NCBI RefSeq assembly: GCF_023612255.1
Contig: NZ_CP063231.1
Location: 1,842,001 to 1,906,000 of the forward strand
Length of the DNA stretch: 64,000 nt
Direction of reading: 5' to 3'
From: Luteibacter flocculans
Lineage (GTDB): Bacteria; Pseudomonadota; Gammaproteobacteria; Xanthomonadales; Rhodanobacteraceae
Shown: positions 26,741 to 35,242 of the stretch, one piece after another
Position numbering within the stretch: position 1 is the first letter of the stretch
Layout of the letters: the number at the start of each line of letters is the position of its first letter
Program-made: the position numbers and the translations under genes
Notes under the pieces: model-generated
What the model was told of the DNA's origin: nothing
The model's input: only the letters and a program-made list of their open reading frames with translations
The model's database searches: none

Positions 26741-27342
26741 CCCTGGCGCTCCCCCACCGCCTTCGCGGTTGCCTCGATCAGCTTCGCCACCCGACGAGCC
26801 TCGTCGTCGTCCCAACTCTTGTGGTGATTCATGAGCTGGTGCTTCAGCGCGTGCATCGCTTCGCGCACAGGGTTCGGCACGCTCATCCGGCGCATGTGCC
26901 GGGACATGACCTGCAACCGTTCGGTCAATGCTTCCAGGGTGTCGCGGTTCTCGGCAAGGAACGCGCGACCCTCGTCGGTGATCGCATAGAGCTTCTTGCC
27001 GCCGGTCTCGGCTTCGACGCGTGCATAGCCGAGTTCTTCGAGCATGGTCAGCGTGGGGTAGATGGCGCCGGGGCTCGGGCTGTATTGGCCCTCGAACATT
27101 TCTTCGATCGTCCGGATCAGTTCATAGCCGTGGCGCGGTTGCTCTTCGATAAGGGCGAGCAACAGCAGGCGCAGGTCGCCCGTACCGAACATGCGGCCGC
27201 CGAAACGACCGCCGCCGCGCCCACCCCGCATGCCGTCGCGGTCGTCGAAGCCGAACGGGCCGCCCCCGCCGAAGCGCCCGCCCCGGCCGATGGCCTGCAT
27301 GGAGTCCATGAAGTGGTGCCTGGCGTGATGGAAAAAGTGCAT
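26737..27342 (-). CDS. yqjI: PadR-family regulator, YqjI-like, His/Gly-rich N-terminus
   Basis: A 201-residue repressor-type protein. Residues 1-10 (MHFFHHARHH) hold five His, followed by a Gly/Arg-rich linker to residue 53. The PadR winged-helix domain begins GDLRLLLLALIEEQPRHGYELI and includes YSPSPGAIYPTLTMLEELGY; a C-terminal dimerisation helix follows. The plan matches E. coli YqjI, whose His-rich N-terminus binds Ni(II). The start at 27342 has GGAGA seven bases before it; the open frame upstream runs through the operator. It heads the operon with the ferric reductase and probably autoregulates it. Confidence 0.9.
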   Translation of the reverse strand: MHFFHHARHHFMDSMQAIGRGGRFGGGGPFGFDDRDGMRGGRGGGRFGGRMFGTGDLRLLLLALIEEQPRHGYELIRTIEEMFEGQYSPSPGAIYPTLTMLEELGYARVEAETGGKKLYAITDEGRAFLAENRDTLEALTERLQVMSRHMRRMSVPNPVREAMHALKHQLMNHHKSWDDDEARRVAKLIEATAKAVGERQG

Positions 27343-27353
27343 GGTGGTTCTCC

Positions 27354-27386
27354 GATATATCGTACGTAGTGGTCGTACGATATATC
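27354..27386. promoter_or_regulatory. PadR operator: perfect 13-7-13 inverted repeat
   Basis: GATATATCGTACG at 27354-27366 and CGTACGATATATC at 27374-27386 are exact reverse complements separated by TAGTGGT. Each arm is itself built from palindromes (CGATATATCG, CGTACG). It lies 12 bases upstream of the regulator's start codon and is strikingly AT-rich for this genome. It is the likely autoregulatory site. Confidence 0.82.
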
Positions 27387-27421
27387 TTAAGAAACACTCT
27401 TTGCAACTCCTTTTTTGTTTT

Positions 27422-27502
27422 GTGGGAGCCGCCATGGCGGCGAGGGAACCGCCTCACGGCTACACCGCTTCGTCGGCTTCTCGCCGCCGTGGCGGCTCCC
27501 AC
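27422..27502. repeat. complete BIME: two REP copies in inverted orientation
   Basis: GTGGGAGCC-GCCATGGC-GGCGA at 27422-27444 faces its inverted copy ending GGCTCCCAC at 27494-27502, with a 35-base centre containing GGCTACACCGCTTCGTCGG. The whole can fold into one long stem. With the two copies that follow it fills the gap between the PadR operator and the thioredoxin gene. Confidence 0.85.
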
Positions 27503-27548
27503 AACGGCAACTTGAAAGGCCAACAAAGCGGTGTAGCCGCGAGGCAAG

Positions 27549-27611
27549 CTCCCATCGCCAGCAGGCTGGCTCCCACCGGCAAGATTCCCTCGTCGCCATG
27601 GCGGCTCCCAC
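27549..27611. repeat. two further REP copies (CTGCT core and ATG core)
   Basis: An inverted CAGCAGGCTGG-core copy lies at 27549-27577 and an inverted GCCATGGC-core copy at 27591-27611, both ending in CTCCCAC. They are 24 bases from the thioredoxin stop and may protect the 3' end of its transcript. Confidence 0.8.
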
Positions 27612-27634
27612 AACACTGCCACCGATGCCTCGAA

Positions 27635-28609
27635 TCAGCCGAAGGTGAACGTGAAGGCGTGGAAGTTCGCCTTGGGGATGCGAATGGTCAGGACGTGGTC
27701 CTTGTAGTCTTCGCCGTTGTAGAGCGTGTAGAGCATCGATTTCTGCACCACGACCGGGGCTTGGGGCTTGCCGTCGACGAGCACCTCGACGGTCACCGGG
27801 TCGTTGGCGCTGGCGACGATGTGGACCTTCTTCGCCTTGAAGTGCAGGCGGATCTCGCCGGTCGCGCTGACCAGGCTGGCGTTCTGCCGCCCGATCTCCC
27901 AGCGGCCGACGAGGGCGAACTGGTTGAGATCCAGGCGCGACGGTGCAGTGAAATCCCGCGTGCCGGTGCGCGCGCCCTCGGGACTCGCGTTGTTCTGGCT
28001 GCGGTCGCTGCCGAAGTACATCTCCGGCGAGCCGATCCGGGCGAAATCGGGCGCGTCGGTATCGGTGGCAGGTGCCTTGTCGTCGGTAAGTGGCGGCAGG
28101 CCGAGCAACGTGCGGATGGCGTTTTCCATCTCGAGGTAATTGCCCTCACCGAAGTGATGGGCGATCACGTTGCCGCGCTGGTCGACCAGGTATTCCGCCG
28201 GCCAGTACTGGTTGTCCCATGCGTCCCAGGTGGCGAGGTCGTTGTCCTGCGCCACGGGATAGTGGATGCCGTAGCGCGCGATCGCGTCGCGGACGTTGGC
28301 TTCCTGCTTTTCGAAGGGAAACTCGGGCGAGTGCACGCCGACGACCACCAATCCCTTGTCCTTGTACTGGTCGTACCAGCGGGTGACGTGGGGCAGGGTG
28401 CGCAGGCAGTTGATGCACGAGTAGGCCCAGAAATCGATCAGCACCACCTTGCCGCGCAACTGGCGCATGGTCAGGGGCTTGGAATTCTGCCAGGCGGCGA
28501 TGCCGGCAAACTCGGGGGCCGTCTGCGCGGCGGCGGCCGGGCGGGTCAGGCCCAACGCCGTGGCGGCGAGGACGCAGGCGAGAAGGGCGTTGCGGAACGG
28601 GTGGCGCAT
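27635..28609 (-). CDS. periplasmic thioredoxin with DipZ-type C-terminal domain
   Basis: 324 residues. A signal peptide (about 1-28, ending AAAA) leads to a TlpA-like thioredoxin domain with the active site W61-x3-C65-I-N-C68. Markers such as GVHSPEFPFEKQEANV and DNQYWPAEYLVD are those of the DipZ/CcdA-fused thioredoxins. After residue 200 a beta-sandwich domain (LDLNQFALVGRWEIG ... YKDHVLTI ... FTFTFG) matches the C-terminal domain of DipZ. The CcdA-like membrane part of DipZ is absent. The open frame runs much further upstream, antisense to fumarase, but ATG 28609 fits the signal peptide. Confidence 0.88.
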   Translation of the reverse strand: MRHPFRNALLACVLAATALGLTRPAAAAQTAPEFAGIAAWQNSKPLTMRQLRGKVVLIDFWAYSCINCLRTLPHVTRWYDQYKDKGLVVVGVHSPEFPFEKQEANVRDAIARYGIHYPVAQDNDLATWDAWDNQYWPAEYLVDQRGNVIAHHFGEGNYLEMENAIRTLLGLPPLTDDKAPATDTDAPDFARIGSPEMYFGSDRSQNNASPEGARTGTRDFTAPSRLDLNQFALVGRWEIGRQNASLVSATGEIRLHFKAKKVHIVASANDPVTVEVLVDGKPQAPVVVQKSMLYTLYNGEDYKDHVLTIRIPKANFHAFTFTFG

Positions 28610-28684
28610 GGAATCTCCAGGGATGACGTTGTGCCGATAGAGAGACCGGCCCGACGCCCGGCACCTTACACCGGGCGGGTGCGC

Positions 28685-28690
28685 TAAAAT
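28685..28690 (+). promoter_or_regulatory. fumarase -10 box
   Basis: TAAAAT in the context GCGCTAAAATGTGCG, the same GCGCTAAAAT core as upstream of ispG. It would start transcription near 28697, about 30 bases before the ATG. No clear -35 is seen at 17 bp. Confidence 0.5.
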
Positions 28691-28726
28691 GTGCGTTTGC
28701 CAGCCTCGCGAGCCAGCCGCAGCGCC

Positions 28727-30244
28727 ATGACCTCGATCAAGCAGCAAGACCTCATCACCAGCGTCGCCGACGCGCTCCAGTACATCTCGTACTACCACCC
28801 GGTCGATTACATCCAGAACCTGTCCGCGGCGTACGAGCGCGAGGCATCCCCGGCGGCCAAGGACGCCATCGCCCAGATTCTCATCAACTCGCGCATGTGC
28901 GCGGAAGGCCACCGGCCGATCTGCCAGGACACCGGCATCGTCACCGTCTTTCTGAAAATCGGCATGAACGTGCGCTGGGACGACGCCACCATGGGCGTCG
29001 AGGACATGGTCAACGAGGGCGTGCGTCGCGCCTACAACCATCCCGACAACAAACTGCGTGCTTCGGTGCTGGCAGACCCTGCGGGCAAGCGCATGAACAC
29101 GCGCGACAACACCCCGGCCGTGGTCAACGTGTCCGTGGTGCCCGGCGACAAGGTCGACGTGATCGTTGCCGCCAAGGGCGGTGGCTCGGAAGCGAAGTCG
29201 AAGTTCGCGATGCTCAATCCGTCCGACTCGATCGTCGACTGGGTGCTCAAGACCGTGCCCACGATGGGTGCGGGCTGGTGCCCGCCGGGCATGCTCGGCA
29301 TCGGCATTGGCGGCACCGCCGAGAAGGCGATGCTGCTGGCGAAGGAAGCGCTGATGGAGCCGATCGACATCGTGGACCTCATCGCGCGCGGCCCGTCCAA
29401 TCGCGCCGAGGAACTGCGCCTGGAGCTGTACGAGAAGGTCAATGCGCTCGGCATCGGCGCGCAGGGCCTGGGCGGGCTCACGACCGTGCTCGACATCAAG
29501 GTCAAGGACTATCCGACCCATGCTGCGAACCTGCCCGTGGCGATGATTCCGAACTGCGCGGCGACTCGCCATGCGCACTTCGTACTCGATGGCTCGGGGC
29601 CGGTCGCGCTCGATCCGCCGTCGCTGGACGACTGGCCGAAGCTCACCTACGACGCCTCCAAGGGGCGCCGCGTGGATCTCGACACGATCACCCGCGAAGA
29701 CGTGCAGAGCTGGAAGCCGGGCGAGACGATCCTGCTCAACGGCAAGCTGCTTACCGGCCGCGACGCCGCGCACAAGCGCATGATCGACATGCTCAACCGT
29801 GGCGAAACCCTGCCGGTGGATTTCACCAACCGCTTCATCTACTACGTGGGCCCGGTCGATCCGGTGCGCGACGAGGTGGTGGGTCCGGCCGGTCCGACCA
29901 CGGCGACGCGCATGGACAAGTTCACCCGTCAGATGCTGGAGACCACCGGCCTGCTCGGCATGGTCGGCAAGTCCGAGCGCGGCCCGACGGCCATTGATGC
30001 GATTCGCGACAACAAGGCCGTGTACCTCATGGCCGTGGGCGGTGCTGCCTACCTGGTTTCCAAGGCGATCAAGGCATCGCGTGTGTTGGCCTTCGAAGAC
30101 CTCGGCATGGAGGCGATCTACGAGTTCGAGGTCAAGGACATGCCGGTCACGGTCGCGGTCGACAGCGCCGGTACCTCCGTGCACGAGACCGGTCCGAAGG
30201 AATGGCGCTCGAAGATCGGCAAGATTCCGGTCGTCGTGGTGTAA
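28727..30244 (+). CDS. fumarate hydratase class I (4Fe-4S)
   Basis: A 505-residue oxygen-sensitive fumarase joining the alpha and beta domains in one chain, as in E. coli FumA/FumB. The cluster cysteines are C66 (CQDTG), C185 (GWCPPG) and C276 (IPNCAATRH). The beta domain starts near residue 340 with GRRVDLDTITREDV. It hydrates fumarate to malate in the TCA cycle. The start at 28727 has no clear Shine-Dalgarno. It is divergent from the thioredoxin gene and is followed by a large repeat array. Confidence 0.95.
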   Translation: MTSIKQQDLITSVADALQYISYYHPVDYIQNLSAAYEREASPAAKDAIAQILINSRMCAEGHRPICQDTGIVTVFLKIGMNVRWDDATMGVEDMVNEGVRRAYNHPDNKLRASVLADPAGKRMNTRDNTPAVVNVSVVPGDKVDVIVAAKGGGSEAKSKFAMLNPSDSIVDWVLKTVPTMGAGWCPPGMLGIGIGGTAEKAMLLAKEALMEPIDIVDLIARGPSNRAEELRLELYEKVNALGIGAQGLGGLTTVLDIKVKDYPTHAANLPVAMIPNCAATRHAHFVLDGSGPVALDPPSLDDWPKLTYDASKGRRVDLDTITREDVQSWKPGETILLNGKLLTGRDAAHKRMIDMLNRGETLPVDFTNRFIYYVGPVDPVRDEVVGPAGPTTATRMDKFTRQMLETTGLLGMVGKSERGPTAIDAIRDNKAVYLMAVGGAAYLVSKAIKASRVLAFEDLGMEAIYEFEVKDMPVTVAVDSAGTSVHETGPKEWRSKIGKIPVVVV

Positions 30245-30262
30245 CGGGCCGCGCTCTGCGCG

Positions 30263-30314
30263 GATCGCCAGCAGGCTGGCTCCCACCGTTGGAAGGGTGA
30301 GCCAGCCTGCTGGT
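30263..30314. repeat. pair of REP copies after fumarase
   Basis: An inverted copy GATCGCCAGCAGGCTGGC... at 30263-30287 faces a shortened direct copy GAGCCAGCCTGCTGG at about 30297-30313. The pair sits 20 bases past the fumarase stop and could act as an RNA stabiliser or weak terminator. Confidence 0.8.
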
Positions 30315-30347
30315 TGCATCCCCGGGAGGGCGAGCACGCCTTGATCG

Positions 30348-30772
30348 GGTGGGAGCCAGCCTGCTGGCGATCCTACGAAGCGAGGTGCGGAGCCCTGTTA
30401 GCAATCCAGGCCTGCTGGGAACCGCACTGTCGGCACTCGGCTCGGTGGGGGCCAACCTGCTGGCGATCCTACGAAGCGAGGTGCGGAGCCCTGTTGGCAA
30501 TCCAGGCCTGCTGGGAACCGCACTGTTGGGACTCGGCTCGGTGGAGCCAGCCTGCTGGCGATCCTACGAAGCGAGGTGCGGAGCTCTGTTGGCAATCCAG
30601 ACCTGCTGGGAACCGCACTGTCGGTACTCGGCTTGGTGGGAGCCAGCCTGCTGGCGATCCTACGAAGCGAGGTGCGGAGCCCTGTTGGCAATCCAGGCCT
30701 GCTGGGAACCGCACTGTCGGCACTCGGCTCGGTGGGAGCCAGCCTGCTGGCGATCCTACGAAGCGAGGTGCC
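30348..30772. repeat. 96-bp tandem repeat array, about 4.4 units
   Basis: Units start at about 30348, 30444, 30540, 30635 and 30731 (96, 96, 95 and 96 bp; one unit lacks a single G). Each begins with the REP sequence GGTGGGAGCCAGCCTGCTGG and continues with CGATCCTACGAAGCGAGGTG and a 56-base section unique to this locus. Units differ by only a few substitutions. The last, partial unit runs into the 3' end of the acetate kinase gene on the opposite strand. It fills the gene-free interval 30245-30755. Confidence 0.95.
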
Positions 30773-31778
30773 AGGTGTGTCTCACGATCTGTTCGTCTTC
30801 TTCGGTCTGCATAACGCGCACCTCGAAGGCCCCCATCCAGCCGAGCCCTTCGACGATCGCCTCGCGCGTCACGGCGTCGTTCTCGCCGATGCCGCCGGTG
30901 AACACCAGAAGATCGATGCCACCGAGCGACGCCACCATGGCCGCCACGTGCTTGCGTGCCACATGCACAAACACGTCGCGTGCGAGCACCGCTGCAGGGT
31001 CATTCGATGCATGCAGCTGGCGCATGTCGCTGGTGCCTCCAGAGAGGCCCTTCAGCCCGGACTCGCGATCGACCAGCAGTTCGAGCCGTCGCGCGTCGTA
31101 GCCGCGTTCGCGCATGAGATAGAGCAGCACGCCCGGGTCGAGATCGCCCGGTCGCGTGCCCATGACGATGCCACCGGTCGGCGTCAGTCCCATGGTGGTG
31201 TCCACGGATTTTCCGTCGCGTACCGCGCACAGACTGGCACCGTTGCCCAGATGGGCGACGACAACGCGGGACGGTATCGCTGCGCCGAGCTGGCGCACGA
31301 TCGACTCGTACGACAACCCATGAAAACCGTAGCGTTCGATGCCGCCCTCGCGAAGATCGGCCGGCAAAGGCAGGGTACGCGCCACCGCAGGCATCGTGGC
31401 GTGGAAAGCCGTGTCGAAGCAGGCGACCTGCGGCGCGTCGGGAAACGCAGCGCGCGCACGCTTGACCATGTCGACCGCCGCCGGCACGTGCAATGGCGCA
31501 AAGGCCCGGGCGTCTTCGAGATGCGCCATCAGCGCATCGTCGATACGCGCATGCGCGCGAATCCGAGGCCCGCCATGCACCAGCCGGTGGCCCACCGCAT
31601 CCGGTGCCGGCAGCCCGCGGGAGGTCAAAGCGTCCACGATCGCGTCAATGGGATCGGCGCCGGCACCCGGCGCCTCCGTCTGATCCGACAGCAGGGGCTT
31701 GCACGTGTCGCCCTCGACCCGATAAAGACCGTATTTGAGGGACGACGAGCCCATGTTGAGGGCCAGCACGTGCCCCAT
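30756..31778 (-). CDS. ackA: acetate kinase (short form)
   Basis: A 340-residue acetate/propionate kinase, about 55 residues shorter than E. coli AckA. Family motifs are present: LALNMGSSSLKYGLYR at the N-terminus, GHRLVHGG, GFHGLSYESIV, TPTGGIVMGTRPGDLDPG, FTGGIGEN, and an end segment like TxEExxIxRHT. It converts acetyl phosphate plus ADP to acetate plus ATP. I chose ATG 31778, 5 bases after the phosphoketolase stop; longer starts overlap that gene. The last codons (HLAS) are written by the 96-bp repeat. With the upstream phosphoketolase it forms a two-gene operon. Confidence 0.9.
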   Translation of the reverse strand: MGHVLALNMGSSSLKYGLYRVEGDTCKPLLSDQTEAPGAGADPIDAIVDALTSRGLPAPDAVGHRLVHGGPRIRAHARIDDALMAHLEDARAFAPLHVPAAVDMVKRARAAFPDAPQVACFDTAFHATMPAVARTLPLPADLREGGIERYGFHGLSYESIVRQLGAAIPSRVVVAHLGNGASLCAVRDGKSVDTTMGLTPTGGIVMGTRPGDLDPGVLLYLMRERGYDARRLELLVDRESGLKGLSGGTSDMRQLHASNDPAAVLARDVFVHVARKHVAAMVASLGGIDLLVFTGGIGENDAVTREAIVEGLGWMGAFEVRVMQTEEDEQIVRHTWHLAS

Positions 31779-31783
31779 GCCGC

Positions 31784-34150
31784 TCACGCCGTGGTCTCCG
31801 GCGTCCACTGCCAATCGCGTACGTCCGGAAGATCCTGGCCGTGCTCGCTCACGTACAGCTTGTGCCGCTCGATGTCCGCCCAGTAGCGCTGCTCGGCCTT
31901 TGCGCGCTCGTCCGCGAGACTCGGCACGCGGTTGATGACGTCGAGGGCGAGCTGGAAGCGATCCATGTTGTTCAACACCATCATGTCGAGCGCCGTGGTG
32001 GTGGTGCCTTCTTCCTTGTAGCCGCGCACGTGGATGTTGCCGTGGTTATGGCGGCGATAGGTGAGCTTGTGGATCAGGCCGGGGTAGCCATGGAAGGCGA
32101 AGATCACCGGCTTGTCCTTCGTGAACAGCGCATCGAACTGATCGTCGTCCATGCCGTGCGGGTGCTCGTCGGGTGTCTCCAGCGACATGAGGTCCACCAC
32201 GTTGACCACGCGGATGCGGAGGTCCGGCACGTACTCGCGCAGCAGCATCACCGCCGCGAGCGTCTCTACCGTCGGGGCATCGCCCGCGCAGGCCATCACG
32301 ACATCGGGATCGTCGCCGCCGCGGCCGGCCCACTCCCAGATTCCGGCGCCGGCCGTGCAATGACGCACCGCGGTCTCCATGTCGAGCCACTGCCAATCGG
32401 GTTGCTTGCCGGCCACGATGACGTTGACGTAATGCCGGCTGCGCAGGCAGTGGTCGCTCACCGATAGCAGACAGTTCGCATCCGGTGGCAGGTAGATGCG
32501 CACGATCTCGGACTTCTTGTTCGCCACGTGATCGATGAAGCCGGGGTCCTGGTGCGAGAACCCGTTGTGGTCCTGGTGCCACACGTGCGAACTCAGCAGG
32601 TAGTTCAGCGAAGCGATCGGCGGACGCCACGACATCTTGCGCGTCACCTTCAACCACTTCGCATGCTGGTTGAACATCGAGTCGATGATGTGGATGAACG
32701 CCTCGTAGCACGAGAAGAAGCCGTGTCGGCCGGTGAGCAGATAACCTTCGAGCCAGCCCTGGCACTGGTGTTCGCTGAGCATTTCCATCACCCGGCCTGC
32801 GGGCGAGAGGTTTTCGTCCACTGCTTCGGTGCTGGCCATCCACGTCTTGCCGCTGGCCTCGTATATCGCTTCGAGGCGGTTCGATGCGTTCTCGTCCGGG
32901 CCGAACACGCGGAAGATCTGCATGTTCTGGCGCATCACCTCGCGCAGGAAGCGTCCCAGTACACGGGTTGCCTCAGCCTTGTGATCGCCGGGCGTCTTCA
33001 CCTTTTCCGCGAACTCGCGGAAGTCGGGCATGTGCAGCGGCTTCAGCAACAGGCCACCGTTGGCATGCGGATTCATGCCCATGCGGCGGCGCCCGGTCGG
33101 CGCCAGCGAGGCGAACTCTTCACGGAAGCGACCGCGTTCGTCGAAAAGTTCCTCGGGCGCGTAGCTTTTCATCCAGCGCTCAAGGATGGCGACGTGTTCG
33201 TCGTTCTCGAACTTCGCGATCGGCACCTGATGCGCGCGCCACGTACCTTCCACGGGCTTGCCGTCCACTTCCTTGGGACCCGTCCAGCCCTTGGGGCTGC
33301 GCAGGACGATCATCGGCCAGCGTGGTCGCGTCGCCTCGTCGGCGCTGCCGCTGCGCGCCTCCGTCTGGATGCGCCCGATCTCGTCGAGGCACTGGTCGAG
33401 CGCCGCCGCGAAGGCCTGATGCATCGGCTCGAACTCGTGGCCTTCCACGAAGTGCGGCTCGTAGCCGTATCCGCGCATGAGATCGCACAGCTCTTCGGGT
33501 TCGATGCGTGCCAGCACCGTGGGATTGGCGATCTTGAAGCCGTTCAAGTGCAGAATCGGCAACACGGCGCCGTCGCGCGCGGGATTGAGGAACTTGTTCG
33601 AGTGCCAGCTCGTGGCGAGCGCACCGGCTTCCGCTTCGCCGTCGCCGACGACGCAGGCCACGATCAGCTCGGGATTGTCGAAAGCGGCGCCGAAGGCATG
33701 CGAGAGGGAATACCCGAGTTCGCCGCCTTCATGGATGGATCCGGGCGTTTCCGGCGCGACGTGGCTCGGAATGCCATACGGCCAGGAGAACTGGCGGAAC
33801 AGCTCGCGCATGCCTGCCGCGCTGCGGTCGATGTGCGGGTAGACCTCGGTGTACGAGCCTTCCAGATAGGTATGCGCGACGAGGCCGGGGCCGCCATGGC
33901 CGGGGCCGATGACGTAGATCATGTCCAGGTCGCGTTCGACGATGGCCCGGTTCAAATGGGTGTAGATGAAGTTGAGGCCGGTGGTCGTGCCCCAGTGACC
34001 GAGCAGGCGATGCTTGATGTGTTCCTTGCGCAGCGGCTCGCCGAGCAGGGGATTGTCGCGCAGGTAGATCTGCCCGACGGAAAGATAATTGGCGGCGCGC
34101 CAGTAGGCGTGCATGCGGCGCAGAAGGTCGGGCGAGAGCGTCTCGGTCAT
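31784..34150 (-). CDS. xfp: phosphoketolase
   Basis: A 788-residue thiamine-diphosphate enzyme cleaving xylulose-5-P (and perhaps fructose-6-P) with phosphate to acetyl phosphate and glyceraldehyde-3-P (or erythrose-4-P). [18 protein letters not shown] near 51-68, IGPGHGGPG at 81-89 and the ThDP motif GDGEAEAGA at 169-177 are visible. [15 protein letters not shown] and the C-terminal [21 protein letters not shown] are further hallmarks. Length is normal. It is followed directly by ackA, so the product acetyl phosphate can be turned into ATP. Single or dual substrate use cannot be told. Confidence 0.95.
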   Translation of the reverse strand: MTETLSPDLLRRMHAYWRAANYLSVGQIYLRDNPLLGEPLRKEHIKHRLLGHWGTTTGLNFIYTHLNRAIVERDLDMIYVIGPGHGGPGLVAHTYLEGSYTEVYPHIDRSAAGMRELFRQFSWPYGIPSHVAPETPGSIHEGGELGYSLSHAFGAAFDNPELIVACVVGDGEAEAGALATSWHSNKFLNPARDGAVLPILHLNGFKIANPTVLARIEPEELCDLMRGYGYEPHFVEGHEFEPMHQAFAAALDQCLDEIGRIQTEARSGSADEATRPRWPMIVLRSPKGWTGPKEVDGKPVEGTWRAHQVPIAKFENDEHVAILERWMKSYAPEELFDERGRFREEFASLAPTGRRRMGMNPHANGGLLLKPLHMPDFREFAEKVKTPGDHKAEATRVLGRFLREVMRQNMQIFRVFGPDENASNRLEAIYEASGKTWMASTEAVDENLSPAGRVMEMLSEHQCQGWLEGYLLTGRHGFFSCYEAFIHIIDSMFNQHAKWLKVTRKMSWRPPIASLNYLLSSHVWHQDHNGFSHQDPGFIDHVANKKSEIVRIYLPPDANCLLSVSDHCLRSRHYVNVIVAGKQPDWQWLDMETAVRHCTAGAGIWEWAGRGGDDPDVVMACAGDAPTVETLAAVMLLREYVPDLRIRVVNVVDLMSLETPDEHPHGMDDDQFDALFTKDKPVIFAFHGYPGLIHKLTYRRHNHGNIHVRGYKEEGTTTTALDMMVLNNMDRFQLALDVINRVPSLADERAKAEQRYWADIERHKLYVSEHGQDLPDVRDWQWTPETTA

Positions 34151-34235
34151 GGGGACTTCCAGGCGACAGGGGCGCCTGACAGTCTAGGCGCTTCGTGATT
34201 CCAGTCGCGTGAAAGAATGCCGCACCCGCTTGGCC

Positions 34236-35126
34236 TTACTTGGCCTCGCCGACCTCGCGCGTGTTGCGCTCCATGACCTTCATCGCGTCTTCCGACTGCT
34301 TGTGTGCGTCCTGGGCGGCGGCTCGGGCCGCTTCGCGCAGGCGCGCTCGCTCGGCCAGTTCACGGGCGACGCGGTCGCTGGACTGCGCTGCGGTCGACGT
34401 CGCGGTGGGCGGTGGCAGCGTCGCTGCGGGCGGCGCAGTTACGTTGACGGGTACAGTGGCAGGTGCGGACGCTGCCGGGGCGGCATCGGAGGACGGCGGC
34501 GGTACCACGGGCGCGCGACGGTCGTTCATCGCGCGCCAGACGAAGATGCCCAGCAATGCCAGGATGACGACGACCAGCATGATCGGGACGAGGCGCGACA
34601 TGTCGCCGTCGGACGCACGGCGCACGCGCCTGCTCTTGGCCACCGCACTTGCAGGCAACGCCACGCCCTGAACGGACGTGTCGAGGTGATCGGGCAACCG
34701 GAGCATCACGCGCAACACGTCTGCATCGACCAATTGCATGCGCGGTTGGCGTCGCGCCACGGCGCGGGCCTCTGTGCTGAAACGCCCGCGCGTCACGAGC
34801 ACACCGCGCGTGGCGGCCTCGTTGAGCATGGTACTGAGCAATTCGTTGACGTCGACCAACTGCACTTCGGCGGCATCCCAGTGCTTGCACTGGACGATGA
34901 CGACCTCGCTGCCGCGATGCAGACGCAGATCGAACCCGCCGCCGAGCTGCTTCAGCGACGTGGGGGGCGTGTGGTACTCCACGCGCCAGCCCTGCTCACG
35001 ATAGTGTTCGGCGAGCAGGTGCTCGAAGTCGTGCCAGCTCAGCCGGGCCAGTGCATCCGTGCCCGCTGATGGCGTCTGTCGCGCCGAAAACATCAGTCGT
35101 AGGTACCTGCCAAGGTAAAAACGCAT
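34236..35126 (-). CDS. membrane-anchored Mrr-like restriction endonuclease-domain protein
   Basis: 296 residues. Residues 28-145 form an Mrr_cat (PD-(D/E)xK) domain: E40, D66 in GGGFDLRL, and Q79-C80-K81 in VVIVQCKHW. A basic stretch (RVRR) leads to one membrane helix at 179-197. The remaining 95 residues are Pro/Ala/Thr-rich, then a charged helix (VARELAERARLREAARAAAQDAHKQ). No methyltransferase gene is near, so it is not a classical restriction system. Nuclease at the membrane with a periplasmic tail is the straightforward topology, but activity is unproven. Confidence 0.8.
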   Translation of the reverse strand: MRFYLGRYLRLMFSARQTPSAGTDALARLSWHDFEHLLAEHYREQGWRVEYHTPPTSLKQLGGGFDLRLHRGSEVVIVQCKHWDAAEVQLVDVNELLSTMLNEAATRGVLVTRGRFSTEARAVARRQPRMQLVDADVLRVMLRLPDHLDTSVQGVALPASAVAKSRRVRRASDGDMSRLVPIMLVVVILALLGIFVWRAMNDRRAPVVPPPSSDAAPAASAPATVPVNVTAPPAATLPPPTATSTAAQSSDRVARELAERARLREAARAAAQDAHKQSEDAMKVMERNTREVGEAK

Positions 35127-35242
35127 GATAACCGCTCCGCGCCGTCGAGCCGAGCCGGCACGCTGCCCCGTTCACCTTCATGACGATTGCCGCGTGGCCG
35201 GCCTGCCGCTACATTGGGCGATTGCTTCGGGGGAACAGGGTC

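Noticed and set aside
28610-30337. Upstream extension of the thioredoxin frame to about 900 codons
   Set aside because: It is antisense to fumarase and has no domain; a proper signal peptide starts at 28609.
30348-30772. CRISPR array
   Set aside because: Units are contiguous and nearly identical over their whole length; there are no unique spacers and no cas genes.
30349-31101. Repeat-encoded protein with 32-residue units (GASLLAILRSEV...)
   Set aside because: The units follow from the 96-bp DNA repeat; there is no ribosome-binding site and the frame then runs antisense through ackA.
34236-35126. Type IV restriction system
   Set aside because: Only an Mrr catalytic domain with a membrane helix is seen; no DNA-recognition domain or partner gene supports a classical system.
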